DNA from: VMCP01 sp964527775
GTDB taxonomy: Bacteria > Bacteroidota > Bacteroidia > NS11-12g > UBA955
Assembly (NCBI GenBank): GCA_964527775.1
Contig: CAZGQS010000011.1
Span: forward strand, 1-64,000
Length of the DNA stretch: 64,000 bases
Direction of reading: 5' to 3'
A program made the translations under genes and the position numbers. The notes below the pieces were generated by a model. It ran no database searches. It saw nothing but the letters and a program-made list of their open reading frames with translations, and was not told the origin of the DNA. Shown piece by piece: positions 24,715 through 33,369 of the stretch (the first letter of the stretch is position 1; the number at the start of each line of letters is the position of its first letter).

Positions 24715-27700
24715 TTATTCAATCAACTGGAGCTTTTCTGTTCCATTTGAATGTTGGAGGAAGTAAATTCCTGCAGGGGTATTCGGTTCAAATTTTACGG
24801 TTTTAAAGCCACGAGAAGTTTCTATTACTTCAAACGATATTTCCTGTCCTATAGAATTCACAATGCGAATAAGGTCCAGATGTTCTCTTATGAAAATAGT
24901 ACCTTGAGCAGGGTTAGGATAAAAATGTGTGTTTTTGTTGATCAATGCATTGGTTGAAGTACTTTGAGCGCTGAAAATTAATTGGAAGCGCTTTTCATTG
25001 ATGGGTTCAATAAGATCAAATTCAAAAGTGGAAGGATTGACGTTATTGATGAGATGAACTTGGTTTTTCACCGCATCTCTCAAATAAACTTCAAATCCAG
25101 AGATATTGAGTGGTTGAAACGAGAGTGTGTATTTGCTATCTCTGGTTTTACTTAAGGACAAATGTATGGTATCGTTTCCTGATGGGAAGTTTCTGCGATC
25201 TAAGCTGTACAGTTGATTGTTCTCATCGGTGATGCCAAACATTTCATCGAGGTTGGCAGGCTTATGGGCATCTTCGAGGTCGTAGGCCGAAGAATTATCC
25301 CCCGAAAAAAGAACCATAAGCCCATCGCAAGCGGTACCATTGGATTTAAATGAATCTCTGTAATAAAGATTGATCTTTAATTCAGAATAATCAGGGAATT
25401 CCAAGAAGGTATTGGTGCGGGTTTGTGACGAGATTTGATAGCGAGAAAGTGTTACTGAAGCAGAGCCGCTGTTGTTAGTTTTCAAGAAGGCAGCCTGTCC
25501 CGGCATGAGGTATTTATTGGCAGCTGAGCCTCCGGTACTGCTTCCACCGGGGAGAGAAACCGTGGTGTAAGCACCGCGAGTGCCCAATTTAGGATCCCAG
25601 ATGTACATGACATTGGATTTGATATTGGTGTTGTTTGACGACGAACTCAATAAGCTACCCATATCAAGTGCCGCTTGAAAGGGATTTCCAATAAAAACAT
25701 CGGTGTTTGCAGCCGTATTTGATGGCATGGTAACGGTTTGAGATGTAACATTTAATGTTCCTGTGGTTCTCAATACGGTATTTGAAGCTGTGGCTGTTGA
25801 TGTAGTAAGATCGGTGCTTCTGTCTCCTCTAACCATGATACGGTATGGGGTACCTGCGGTAATTTTATCAGTGGAGCTATTATTGGTAGAAGTAACAGCT
25901 GACCAACTTTTGCCGGTGTTGCTGTAGGTAAACAAAGAAGCATTTGCGCTAGTGGTACCGTCAGTTCCATTTGCTCCATTTCCCGTAATGTGGGTTCCCA
26001 AACCAGAAGTATTGGTTCCGTTCTCTTGCCAATTGGCGTAAATAGTGGAAGTTGAATTGATTGGAGAACTGAATAATCTGAAAGCTCTTCGGGCGGGGAA
26101 GTAGGTTTCAACGGTGAAATTACCTGTGGTTGATGCATCATCGCTGATCAGTGCAATGGCAGTTTTGGAACTTGTACTGCGTAAGGTGGTGTTTCCGTTT
26201 CCATTGTATGAACCAAAAGGTACGTTGAGAAGTTCCGTAATTATTACCGAGTTCCCGGGAATAATAGTTGCGCCACCTCCAGATGTAATGACTAATTGTT
26301 TTAGTGCATTGGTGGTGCCGGAAGTGGTCTGATTCATGTTGAAGGTGTTTGCCACACTGCCGTTAAATTCTAGCGAAGATGCCGTGCTTCCTGTAATGGT
26401 TCCCAATCCCGAAAAACCATGATCCACCTTTAAATAGTAGCCGTTTAAGTTGAGAGTTTTCCCTGTCGCAATATCAACACCTCTCAAAAACATATTGGAA
26501 GGTAGGGCAGCGGTGTTTACTGAATTCGTAGGAATAAAAACATGTGCCCCTTTGGGCGCTGCAACTCGTTCAGACCAATTGGAAGCTGTTGACCAAGCTG
26601 TACTGGTTTCACCGTACCAAATAGCACGAGTAACAATGGTAGTGTCTTGAGTAATGAGGTTGGAGCTGGTAGAACTCAGAGTCATGTTGTTTATTCTGAG
26701 GTGACTACCGGCTTTTTTGTCAAGAACCAGCGAAAGATCAGTATTGGTTCCACCACCAATACCCTGGTTGAAATCGTAATAAGCTAATAGACCAGTTGAA
26801 GTCAGGTCTAAATATTTACTTCTATTTTCTTCGATTTGAGCAGTAGTTCTTGCTGTTGACCAAATGCGCAGTTCATCAATAACCACGTTTGAAAAAATGT
26901 TAGCAGCCGTTCCGGAATAGTCGGCGCCAACGGCTAAATAATCGGTTCCATCAAATGTAAACGACGGAAAACTATTTCCTGTTGGGACAATTGAATGGGC
27001 CGTTGTAACCATAGAAACATTACCGTTATTATAGGTGCACGCCACGTGATACCAAGCGTTTAGGGAAACGGAGGTGTTTGTATGTGTTAAAGTGCCCGCC
27101 GTTCCTGCTGAGTTTGCAACATAAAAGGCCAATCGGTTGGAAGCGTCTAAAAAAACGACTACTCTCGACAAATTAGTACTTGTTGTCGCATCATCTCTGA
27201 TGTACACCATGTTTTGTTGCACGTTTAATTTCTTGGGAGAAAACCAAAATTCTATGGTAAATGCATTTGATGATGTGGTTGTCAATGTGCCATCCAAAAA
27301 ATCATTGGTTCCGTCAAAAATCATGGAGTTATATCCTACGAGACCCGTAGAACCAGTTGTCCATGTTGGACTGTTATTCAGTGTACCGTTGATGTTTGAA
27401 GTATTGGTGCATACGTTTGCCAAAGTTGATCCTGTCCCCTCATTGAATGGGTAATAGGCGATGAGCCCTGATTCATTGAGGCGTGGTGCTCTTTGCATGA
27501 ATTCCCTGATTTCTGTTTGGGTTCTAGCAGTGCTCCAAAACCTTACTTCATCTAGGTCTCCATCTATAAAATTATCAACAGCTCCGAGTAAATAGTTTCC
27601 TACTATTTTAGCTCCTGTAGGAGCCGCAGCCGTATTCACTAAATTGCCATTGATGTACAAATATTGCGTTGTTCCACTTTTTATAAAAGCTACATGAAAC

Positions 27701-28062
27701 CATTTTTCAGTAGCTAAATCAAGAGTAGTAGTTAAAACATCATAACGAGTATTATTAACGTGGTCATACATATCTGTATGAATCTCACCACCGTTCATCC
27801 ACAAACTAGGATTTCTACCAGCAGATGCACCAGAACCACTTTGAAAACCTATAAAACCATGATAGTTCGTGCCAGTGGCAGCAGCAGATGAGGGCTTCAC
27901 CCAACATTCAATGGTAAAGTTCTGAACTCCGTTCGAATAAATGGTGCTTGGAATGGAAACTGATTGGTTGGTGCCGTTAAAACTCAACGAAGAATTTTGC
28001 CCCCAAAGGAAGGTGGTAGCTAGATAAAAAGAGATAAAGAGAAAACCTTTAAGAGCCTTCAT
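24715..28062 (-). CDS. Large secreted LamG-domain protein with type IX sorting tail
   Basis: A 1115-residue protein with a signal peptide (to FLWGQ). Two LamG/concanavalin-like domains (about 24-215 and 240-440) each show the FTIEC/FTIEFW-type strand, a GDLDEVRFWSTARTQTEI or DELRIWSTARTTAQIEE block and the ending GLIAYYPFNEG or GLLAYYDFNQG. A long Ser/Thr-rich beta region follows. The last 75 residues (THFYPNPAQGTIFIRE...GIYFLQHSNG) form a Por-type secretion tail. LamG domains usually bind glycans, so it is likely a surface adhesin or a polysaccharide-binding protein. Confidence 0.85.
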   Translation of the reverse strand: MKALKGFLFISFYLATTFLWGQNSSLSFNGTNQSVSIPSTIYSNGVQNFTIECWVKPSSAAATGTNYHGFIGFQSGSGASAGRNPSLWMNGGEIHTDMYDHVNNTRYDVLTTTLDLATEKWFHVAFIKSGTTQYLYINGNLVNTAAAPTGAKIVGNYLLGAVDNFIDGDLDEVRFWSTARTQTEIREFMQRAPRLNESGLIAYYPFNEGTGSTLANVCTNTSNINGTLNNSPTWTTGSTGLVGYNSMIFDGTNDFLDGTLTTTSSNAFTIEFWFSPKKLNVQQNMVYIRDDATTSTNLSRVVVFLDASNRLAFYVANSAGTAGTLTHTNTSVSLNAWYHVACTYNNGNVSMVTTAHSIVPTGNSFPSFTFDGTDYLAVGADYSGTAANIFSNVVIDELRIWSTARTTAQIEENRSKYLDLTSTGLLAYYDFNQGIGGGTNTDLSLVLDKKAGSHLRINNMTLSSTSSNLITQDTTIVTRAIWYGETSTAWSTASNWSERVAAPKGAHVFIPTNSVNTAALPSNMFLRGVDIATGKTLNLNGYYLKVDHGFSGLGTITGSTASSLEFNGSVANTFNMNQTTSGTTNALKQLVITSGGGATIIPGNSVIITELLNVPFGSYNGNGNTTLRSTSSKTAIALISDDASTTGNFTVETYFPARRAFRLFSSPINSTSTIYANWQENGTNTSGLGTHITGNGANGTDGTTSANASLFTYSNTGKSWSAVTSTNNSSTDKITAGTPYRIMVRGDRSTDLTTSTATASNTVLRTTGTLNVTSQTVTMPSNTAANTDVFIGNPFQAALDMGSLLSSSSNNTNIKSNVMYIWDPKLGTRGAYTTVSLPGGSSTGGSAANKYLMPGQAAFLKTNNSGSASVTLSRYQISSQTRTNTFLEFPDYSELKINLYYRDSFKSNGTACDGLMVLFSGDNSSAYDLEDAHKPANLDEMFGITDENNQLYSLDRRNFPSGNDTIHLSLSKTRDSKYTLSFQPLNISGFEVYLRDAVKNQVHLINNVNPSTFEFDLIEPINEKRFQLIFSAQSTSTNALINKNTHFYPNPAQGTIFIREHLDLIRIVNSIGQEISFEVIETSRGFKTVKFEPNTPAGIYFLQHSNGTEKLQLIE

Positions 28063-28068
28063 AAAAAT

Positions 28069-28090
28069 GATTTACAAAAATAGGTAAATC
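28069..28090 (-). promoter_or_regulatory. Promoter element TATTTTTG inside a perfect inverted repeat, LamG gene
   Basis: On the minus strand TATTTTTG lies at 28082-28075, 12 bases before the LamG ATG. It is embedded in GATTTAC (28069-28075) and GTAAATC (28084-28090), a perfect 7-bp dyad with 8 bases between. A regulator bound here would block the -7 region. Confidence 0.5.
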
Positions 28091-28106
28091 ACATCAAAAA
28101 TACCAA

Positions 28107-28637
28107 TCATTCAGAAGATCCAGATTTGCCTGACGCTTTAGCTGCAGCCGCTGCCATGCCTGCTAAATCCCGGTCAATGAGGTATAATCCTGAACCGTCT
28201 GTTCCAATGATTTTCAACTTATTGATGATGGTGTTAAACTGCGCCTCTTCTTCGCGCTGTTCTGACACGTACCATTGCAAGAAATTAGCCGTAGTATGAT
28301 CAGCCTCTTTGGTGGCTAAATCCATCAATCGGTTGATGGCTGCGGTTACTTGTTGCTCTTGATTCAAGATCTTATCAAAAACCTCTTTGTATGAATTGAA
28401 TGTAGTGCTTGGTGCTAAAACTGCAGGCGATAAAGCAAATCCACCCACTTCATTGATGTAATGGAAAAGTTTCAGCATGTGCATGCGCTCTTCATCGCTT
28501 TGGGCGTATAAGAATTGAGCGGTTCCATCAAATCCTTCGCCTTCCATCCAAGATGCCATAGCCAAATAAGATGCGCTCGCTCTAGCCTCCATGGCCACCT
28601 GATCGTTCAATGCTGATTCTAATTCCTTTGATAACAT
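28107..28637 (-). CDS. ftnA: Non-haem ferritin
   Basis: A 176-residue four-helix-bundle ferritin. All ferroxidase-centre residues are found at the same positions as in E. coli FtnA: E17, E50, H53, E94, Q127 and E130. It should oxidise Fe(II) and store it as a ferric mineral in 24-mers. An extra C-terminal tail rich in Ala, Ser and Gly (about 160-176) goes beyond the usual end. A perfect -7 element, TATCTTTG on the minus strand, lies at 28650-28643, six bases before the start. Confidence 0.95.
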   Translation of the reverse strand: MLSKELESALNDQVAMEARASASYLAMASWMEGEGFDGTAQFLYAQSDEERMHMLKLFHYINEVGGFALSPAVLAPSTTFNSYKEVFDKILNQEQQVTAAINRLMDLATKEADHTTANFLQWYVSEQREEEAQFNTIINKLKIIGTDGSGLYLIDRDLAGMAAAAAKASGKSGSSE

Positions 28638-28642
28638 AGTTT

Positions 28643-28650
28643 CAAAGATA
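28643..28650 (-). promoter_or_regulatory. -7 promoter element TATCTTTG of the ferritin gene
   Basis: A perfect TAnnTTTG match on the minus strand, ending 5 bases before the ferritin ATG. Confidence 0.5.
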
Positions 28651-28672
28651 ACAAATAAGTAAAAAAGAGGTT

Positions 28673-29296
28673 TTATTCCATGAACCCTTTTCCCGCAAAA
28701 ATTTTATCGCGGTATTTCTCAATTCTCGCTGAACGTGTTTTTGACTGTTTTGCTTGATTGAAATGCATTAAATACGCCCTTTGCCTGCCTGGGGTCAGCG
28801 ATTTAAATGCCTTTTCAAAGTCTGAATCTGATTCAAAATATTCAGTGAGCTCTTGAGGGACATCATATTCTTCCACAGATTTACTGACAATCTTTGCCCC
28901 CGACTTTTCCACTTCGATGGCTTCTTTTAGGTATTCTCGGAGGACGTCTACCGCGTTAAGTAAATCATCTGTTTTTTCAATTCTAAACATTTTCGATGAA
29001 TTGGAATTCTCCCCCGCGAAGCTCAACAATCCGTGCGGGTCGCTCATCAACACCCCTTTGAAAAAGCCCAATGCACAATAATTCTTAAAAACAGCAAGAA
29101 TCACCACATTTTTGCCGTTCCAAGTATAAACGGGTTGTGACCATTTTAGTTCCTCTTTTAGTCCAGATTCCAAGCACAATTCACGCATGATTTGCAATTC
29201 AATTGGCCACAAATGAATTTTGCATTGTGGTGTTTTGTGGTGCTTACATCTTCCGCAACCCTCCGTGAAATATTCTTCAATGGATGTGATTCCCAT
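28673..29296 (-). CDS. YdeI-like protein (DUF1801 domain plus OmdA-type domain)
   Basis: A 207-residue cytoplasmic protein. The N-terminal part shows the DUF1801 pattern (ELKWSQPVYTWNGKNVVILAVFKNYCALGFFKG). The C-terminal part has FEKAFKSLTPGRQRAYLMHFNQAKQSKTRSARIEKYRDKI, typical of the YdeI/OmdA group. The function of YdeI proteins is poorly defined, with links to cationic peptide and fluoroquinolone tolerance in some species. ATG 29296 follows a perfect -7 element TACTTTTG (29309-29302, minus strand), which excludes the longer frame. Confidence 0.85.
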   Translation of the reverse strand: MGITSIEEYFTEGCGRCKHHKTPQCKIHLWPIELQIMRELCLESGLKEELKWSQPVYTWNGKNVVILAVFKNYCALGFFKGVLMSDPHGLLSFAGENSNSSKMFRIEKTDDLLNAVDVLREYLKEAIEVEKSGAKIVSKSVEEYDVPQELTEYFESDSDFEKAFKSLTPGRQRAYLMHFNQAKQSKTRSARIEKYRDKIFAGKGFME

Positions 29297-29301
29297 ACCA
29301 A

Positions 29302-29309
29302 CAAAAGTA
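29302..29309 (-). promoter_or_regulatory. -7 promoter element TACTTTTG of the YdeI-like gene
   Basis: A perfect TAnnTTTG match on the minus strand, 5 bases before ATG 29296. It decides the start of the gene. Confidence 0.5.
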
Positions 29310-29339
29310 AATCTTACGACGTATACTTGTAGGTAAATC

Positions 29340-29903
29340 ATGGATTTTTTTCAGCAGTTTTCAACCATTCAAACCTTAAGTTCAGCTTCTCGAGCTCAAC
29401 TCAATGCGATTTGTATAACGAAAACCGTCCCCAAAAATGAAATCATCCAGCAACCCGGTAGCCAATGTCGAACCATTTATTTCGTGCAATCGGGCATCGC
29501 CCGCATCTACTATTTCAACAAGGGTATTGACATCACTGAGCATTTTGCTTTTCCCGGGGAGTTGATAGTTCGTGCTGAAAGTTTGTTTACAGGTCAACCA
29601 ACATCCAAGGGAATTCAAGCCCTCGAAAACACCTCTCTCATCTCAATAGATGCGTACAAATTAGAACAATTGTATGACGCTCATCGAGATATTGAACGTT
29701 TGTTTAGGCATCTTTTTGAACTCGAACACGTAAACGTCATTCATCGCTTGGAAAGTCTGCAGTTCAAAACAGCCGCCGAACGATACTCTGATTTGCAGTC
29801 CCAATCAGAGATCATCAAAAATATTTCCTTAAAACACATTGCTTCGTATCTGGGAATCACCCAAGTTTCCCTCAGCCGCATCAGAGCTCAAAAACATGAA
29901 TAA
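29340..29903 (+). CDS. Crp/Fnr-family transcriptional regulator
   Basis: A 187-residue protein with a cyclic-nucleotide-binding-like beta-roll (about 20-115: IIQQPGSQCRTIYFVQSGIARIYYFNKG, then FAFPGELI) and a C-terminal helix-turn-helix (about 155-185: ISLKHIASYLGITQVSLSRIRA). It has no FNR-type iron-sulphur cysteine set, and the cAMP contact residues are not conserved, so the signal is unknown. Such short regulators are common in Bacteroidota. The next gene starts inside its 3' end. Confidence 0.88.
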   Translation: MDFFQQFSTIQTLSSASRAQLNAICITKTVPKNEIIQQPGSQCRTIYFVQSGIARIYYFNKGIDITEHFAFPGELIVRAESLFTGQPTSKGIQALENTSLISIDAYKLEQLYDAHRDIERLFRHLFELEHVNVIHRLESLQFKTAAERYSDLQSQSEIIKNISLKHIASYLGITQVSLSRIRAQKHE

Positions 29904-30819
29904 ATTGAAAGCTATTTTTCTTTTCTGGGGATGTTTAATCGCCCAAATTTCTTACAGTCAGATACCTTTTGGTAGGTTGGTCAATCATCCTAATTTCTCT
30001 TCAAAATATGTTACATCTAGAAATGTAGATGTTTGGTTACCAAATGATTATAGTCCATCGAGAAAATATGGAGTAATCTATCTGCACGATGGACAAAATC
30101 TCTTCGATGCAAACGCCACTTGGAACCATCAAGAGTGGGGGATAGACGAAGCACTGTCTAAGTATAATTCTAGAGCTGAAAAATTGGGCGGTATTGAATA
30201 CATCGCCGTGGGCATTTGGAACGATGGTGTGAATAGACATTCCAATTACTTTCCGCAAAAGGTTTATGAATTGCTTACCCCTTCCCAAAAAGACTCCATT
30301 TTGGCAGCAAAACGCAACCGAAATTCAGACTTATTTTCAAATCCCATCAACAGCGATGATTACCTGAAATTTATTGTTTCTGAGTTGAAACCATTCATTG
30401 ACTCAACTTACAGCACACTTTCTTCCTCAGATTATACCGTGATTGCGGGTTCTTCGATGGGGGGACTTATTTCTATGTACGCCATCTGCGAATATCCTCA
30501 AGTATTCGGTGCTGCGGGTTGTTTTTCCACTCATTGGCCCGGAATCTTCGAAATGAAAAATAATCCCATTCCCGATGCCATGGTCAAATACTTCTCATCC
30601 AATCTCCCATCCCCCAAAAATCACAAAATGCTCTTCACACATGGCACCGAAGGACTAGACTCCCTTTACAGTCCCATCCAAAAACGCATTGACAAAGTGA
30701 TGCAGAAGAAATATCCTCAAAACCGCTGGAAAACTCAAGTTGATCAAGGCCTCGGGCATCAAGAATCGACATGGCGGAAACAGTTTGATGAGAATTTTTT
30801 GTTTTTAATTTCTCGATAA
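29896..30819 (+). CDS. Secreted alpha/beta-hydrolase esterase (esterase D-like)
   Basis: A 307-residue protein with a signal peptide (to about SYSQ, residue 21). The alpha/beta-hydrolase fold is shown by VIYLHDGQNLFD (oxyanion region), the nucleophile elbow GSSMGG and a C-terminal GLGHQESTW that supplies the catalytic His. This is the putative esterase / ferri-enterobactin esterase-like family. Its substrate is unknown. ATG 29896 overlaps the end of the regulator gene by 8 bp, so the two are coupled. Confidence 0.85.
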   Translation: MNKLKAIFLFWGCLIAQISYSQIPFGRLVNHPNFSSKYVTSRNVDVWLPNDYSPSRKYGVIYLHDGQNLFDANATWNHQEWGIDEALSKYNSRAEKLGGIEYIAVGIWNDGVNRHSNYFPQKVYELLTPSQKDSILAAKRNRNSDLFSNPINSDDYLKFIVSELKPFIDSTYSTLSSSDYTVIAGSSMGGLISMYAICEYPQVFGAAGCFSTHWPGIFEMKNNPIPDAMVKYFSSNLPSPKNHKMLFTHGTEGLDSLYSPIQKRIDKVMQKKYPQNRWKTQVDQGLGHQESTWRKQFDENFLFLISR

Positions 30820-30832
30820 AGATATTAGGGGG

Positions 30833-30840
30833 TAATTTTG
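30833..30840 (+). promoter_or_regulatory. -7 promoter element TAATTTTG
   Basis: A perfect TAnnTTTG match 18 bases before ATG 30859 of the outer membrane protein gene. Confidence 0.5.
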
Positions 30841-30858
30841 CGTTTGCAACTTAAAGTT

Positions 30859-31716
30859 ATGTACAAGCGCATTTTAATATTTCTTGTTTTAATTGCGCCT
30901 TTCACTTTATTCTTAAAGGCGCAAGTCACTCCAAATGAGGTAGAGGATAGTTTGTTTATCGCAGAATTTCATCAAGAAAAAGGCGGTGATAAGGTATTTC
31001 ATGCCGAGCCTCTATACATAGATCTTATCAGAGATTTGGGAGCCAGAAAAGGAGAAAGAGAATGGAACGTGGGGATGGGGCTAACGGATAATCTTCAATA
31101 TGATACTTACGAAGGTTTGATAGAATACGAATGGGCTCCAATCAATCGTTTGGGTCTAGAAGTAGAATTGCCATTTAACGTATACTCTAGCCTACCGGGA
31201 TTTGATGCCTCATCACGCCCAGCTAGTCAATTAAAGAGTTTTAAATGTGCCGCACAATACACTTTTTATGTGAATGAATCGAATGCCACCTCTTTAGCTG
31301 TGGGATATATCAATGAATTGAATCTTTATCCTCAATTGACCTCTAATTCATTTTTGAAAGGTTGGGGATTGAATCCCTTTTTCATCGCTGCAAAACGTTG
31401 GGGGAACAACTTCCATACCTTATTATACACTGGGCCTGTGCATGAATTTCATGCCAATGATTCTTATTGGGGACATACATTCAAGGCAAACCTAAATTTT
31501 CATTATATGATTCCAGGCAGCAAGAACTTCATAGGTGTTGAATTCAATCAATCATTTGAGCACGATAATTTCGATATGATTATTAGACCACAAATGAGAG
31601 TGAGCGTTGCAGACAATCTATTAGTGGGCATTGTGGGCGGTATACCCGTTAGTCGTGAAAACGAGCGATTAAGTACTTTCATTAGACTCATCTGGGAACC
31701 TAGGCACAAACATTAA
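30859..31716 (+). CDS. Probable outer membrane beta-barrel protein
   Basis: A 285-residue protein with a signal peptide (to about LKAQ, residue 22) and alternating strands of amphipathic and aromatic residues through the body (EWNVGMGLTDNLQYDTYEGLIEYEW, NRLGLEVELPFNVY). An N-terminal HAEPLYIDLIRDLGARKGE block looks conserved in Bacteroidota relatives that I recall, but no function is known. It is followed after 44 bp by the operator of the arsenic operon, so proximity to that operon may be accidental. Confidence 0.65.
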   Translation: MYKRILIFLVLIAPFTLFLKAQVTPNEVEDSLFIAEFHQEKGGDKVFHAEPLYIDLIRDLGARKGEREWNVGMGLTDNLQYDTYEGLIEYEWAPINRLGLEVELPFNVYSSLPGFDASSRPASQLKSFKCAAQYTFYVNESNATSLAVGYINELNLYPQLTSNSFLKGWGLNPFFIAAKRWGNNFHTLLYTGPVHEFHANDSYWGHTFKANLNFHYMIPGSKNFIGVEFNQSFEHDNFDMIIRPQMRVSVADNLLVGIVGGIPVSRENERLSTFIRLIWEPRHKH

Positions 31717-31760
31717 AATTGTTTAATCTACCATTTCTTGTTATTTCGAAGCAATCATCG

Positions 31761-31776
31761 TAATATTGCAATGTTA
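31761..31776. promoter_or_regulatory. Probable ArsR operator
   Basis: TAATATTGCAATGTTA is a 16-bp inverted repeat with one mismatch. TAATATTG also resembles the -7 element. This is the kind of site that ArsR/SmtB repressors bind in front of their own genes. It lies immediately before the heptad array that precedes arsR. Confidence 0.6.
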
Positions 31777-31778
31777 TA

Positions 31779-31988
31779 TTTGGTCTTTGGTCTTTGGTCC
31801 TTGGTCTTTGGTCTTTGGCCGACAGCCGAAAGCTGAGAGCCGACAGCTGAGAGCTGAAAGCTGAGAGTTGAGAGTTGAGAGCTGAGAGCTGAGAGCTGAG
31901 AGCTGAGAGCTGAAAGCTGAAAGCCGACCACCGATAACCGATAACCGATAACCGATAACCGATAACCGATAACCGAAAACCAACCAAA
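31779..31988 (+). repeat. Heptanucleotide array 4: 30 units forming the arsR leader
   Basis: Thirty 7-bp units without any register break: six TTTGGTC-type, about fifteen GAGAGCT/GAAAGCT/GACAGCC-type, one GACCACC, six identical GATAACC, then GAAAACC and AACCAAA. The last base touches the ATG of arsR at 31989, and the array begins 2 bases after the probable ArsR operator. It is therefore expected to be the 5' leader of the arsenic operon mRNA. Confidence 0.95.
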
Positions 31989-32324
31989 ATGGGGCTCACC
32001 AAAACCGAACTATTCACCCAAGAGCAAAATCAACTCGCTCAGATTGCCAAGATTATTGCGCACCCAGCGAGAATTGCCATTTTGCAATATCTTATAAAGG
32101 CTCAATCTTGCATCAATACAAGTTTGGTTCAGGAAATTGGATTGGCACAGGCCACCATTTCTCAGCATTTGCGAGAATTGAAAGATGCCGGAATCATTAA
32201 AGGTACGGTTGAGGGCGCATCCATGAGTTATTGCATTGACCCAGACAGATGGATGGAAATTCAGACTTTGTTTGAACAGTTCTTTCAAAATATCCCCCGA
32301 AATAATCAAAATAATTGTTGTTAA
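31989..32324 (+). CDS. arsR: ArsR/SmtB-family arsenic-responsive repressor
   Basis: A 111-residue winged helix protein: KIIAHPARIAILQYLI (about 21-36), recognition helix region IGLAQATISQHLRELKDAGIIKG (about 50-73) and a beta wing. Cysteines at 41 and in the wing region (SYC), plus a CC pair at the very C terminus, are candidate As(III) ligands, but the classical CVC motif of E. coli ArsR is missing. It opens a four-gene arsenic operon. The leader is a heptad array, with the probable operator just before it. Confidence 0.92.
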   Translation: MGLTKTELFTQEQNQLAQIAKIIAHPARIAILQYLIKAQSCINTSLVQEIGLAQATISQHLRELKDAGIIKGTVEGASMSYCIDPDRWMEIQTLFEQFFQNIPRNNQNNCC

Positions 32325-32325
32325 T

Positions 32326-32769
32326 ATGAAATTGTCAGATCTAAAAACCGCGTTGAGTTACCTGAATAAGGTAGAATTTTTGCTACCAAATGGGGATGTG
32401 GTGCCGCCGCATTTTCACGTGACCGAAGTGGGTAGTGTGACCCGCAAATACATTGATTGCGGTGGAACCAAGCGCGAAGAATCAGCCGTGACCATGCAAC
32501 TTTTTGTGGCTACTGATGTCGATCACCGACTCAGCCCTCAAAAGTTCTTATCAATCATTGAGATGGCTGAAAAGAATTTAGATTTGGAAAATACCGAAGT
32601 GGAAGTTGAATACCAAGGAAATTCCATTGAAGTCTATCACCTGCAATTTGTTAACGGACAATTGAAATTGAAGCCCACCTTCACAGATTGTTTGGCAAAA
32701 GACCAATGCGGAATCCCTGTTTTGGAGTCTGCCGCGTCCTCTTGCACCCCAGGTTCAGGTTGCTGTTAA
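32326..32769 (+). CDS. DUF6428-like protein of the arsenic operon
   Basis: A 147-residue soluble protein: LSDLKTALSYLNKVEFLLPNGDVVPPHFHVTEVG at the N terminus, a YIDCGG segment, and a cysteine-rich C terminus (SSCTPGSGCC). I recognise it as the small protein that often sits between arsR and the arsC-like gene in Bacteroidota (DUF6428). Function is unknown; the HFH motif and the terminal cysteines suggest metal or As(III) binding (inference). It starts 1 bp after the arsR stop. Confidence 0.78.
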   Translation: MKLSDLKTALSYLNKVEFLLPNGDVVPPHFHVTEVGSVTRKYIDCGGTKREESAVTMQLFVATDVDHRLSPQKFLSIIEMAEKNLDLENTEVEVEYQGNSIEVYHLQFVNGQLKLKPTFTDCLAKDQCGIPVLESAASSCTPGSGCC

Positions 32770-32779
32770 TTTTCAGGCC

Positions 32780-33367
32780 ATGTTCATCCAAATTCAACAA
32801 ATTCTTGACCTTCCCATTTCAGATGAACGCAAAGCGGTCATTGAGCCGTTGCGCATTTATCTGAAAGAACAACTCAATTTGGGAAATCCCATCAGGCTCA
32901 ATTTTATTTGCACCCACAACTCCCGTCGAAGCCAATTTGCTCAAGTGTGGGCCCATGTTGCCGCCCATTATTACAACCTGCCCATCGCTTCTTTTTCGGG
33001 CGGGGTGGAGGTTACAGCATTCAATCCCCGGGCGGTTAAAGCCCTCGAAAACATGGGATTCAAAGTGGAATCGGCTGGCCGCGACAACCCACTTTATCGT
33101 CTCTTTTTTGCTGAGGACATTGACCCGATTAGAGGATTTTCGAAGTTGTATGACGACGCAGAAAATCCCCAGCAACGCTTTGCCGCCATCATGACTTGTT
33201 CTCATGCCGACGAAAATTGCCCTTATCTGCCATCGGCCGATGTAAGAATTCCCCTTCTCTACGAAGATCCCAAAGCCTTTGACGATACCGAATTTGAAGA
33301 AAAAGCCTACGCTGAACGCTCCTTACAAATTGCATCTGAGCTTTTTTATGCATTTAGAGGCTTGTAA
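32780..33367 (+). CDS. arsC: Arsenate reductase of the low-molecular-weight phosphatase type
   Basis: A 195-residue protein with the phosphatase P-loop FICTHNSRRSQ, nucleophile Cys44, and further cysteines 140 and 147 in TCSHADENC that could carry the disulphide relay, as in the thioredoxin-coupled ArsC of Gram-positive bacteria. It should reduce arsenate to arsenite for export by Acr3. It is longer than the usual 130-140 residues, with an extra N-terminal helix (1-35). The family name is secure; the exact reductant is inferred. It is followed by a 35-unit heptad array before acr3. Confidence 0.85.
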   Translation: MFIQIQQILDLPISDERKAVIEPLRIYLKEQLNLGNPIRLNFICTHNSRRSQFAQVWAHVAAHYYNLPIASFSGGVEVTAFNPRAVKALENMGFKVESAGRDNPLYRLFFAEDIDPIRGFSKLYDDAENPQQRFAAIMTCSHADENCPYLPSADVRIPLLYEDPKAFDDTEFEEKAYAERSLQIASELFYAFRGL

Positions 33368-33369
33368 TC

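Noticed and set aside
31700..32017. Minus-strand open frame across array 4 with QLSALSS-like 7-residue repeats
   Set aside because: A 7-bp repeat without stops is open in all three frames and gives a 7-residue peptide period automatically. The frame runs antisense into arsR and has no promoter element.
32819..33205. 128-residue minus-strand frame opposite arsC
   Set aside because: It is antisense to a well-supported arsenate reductase gene and resembles nothing known.
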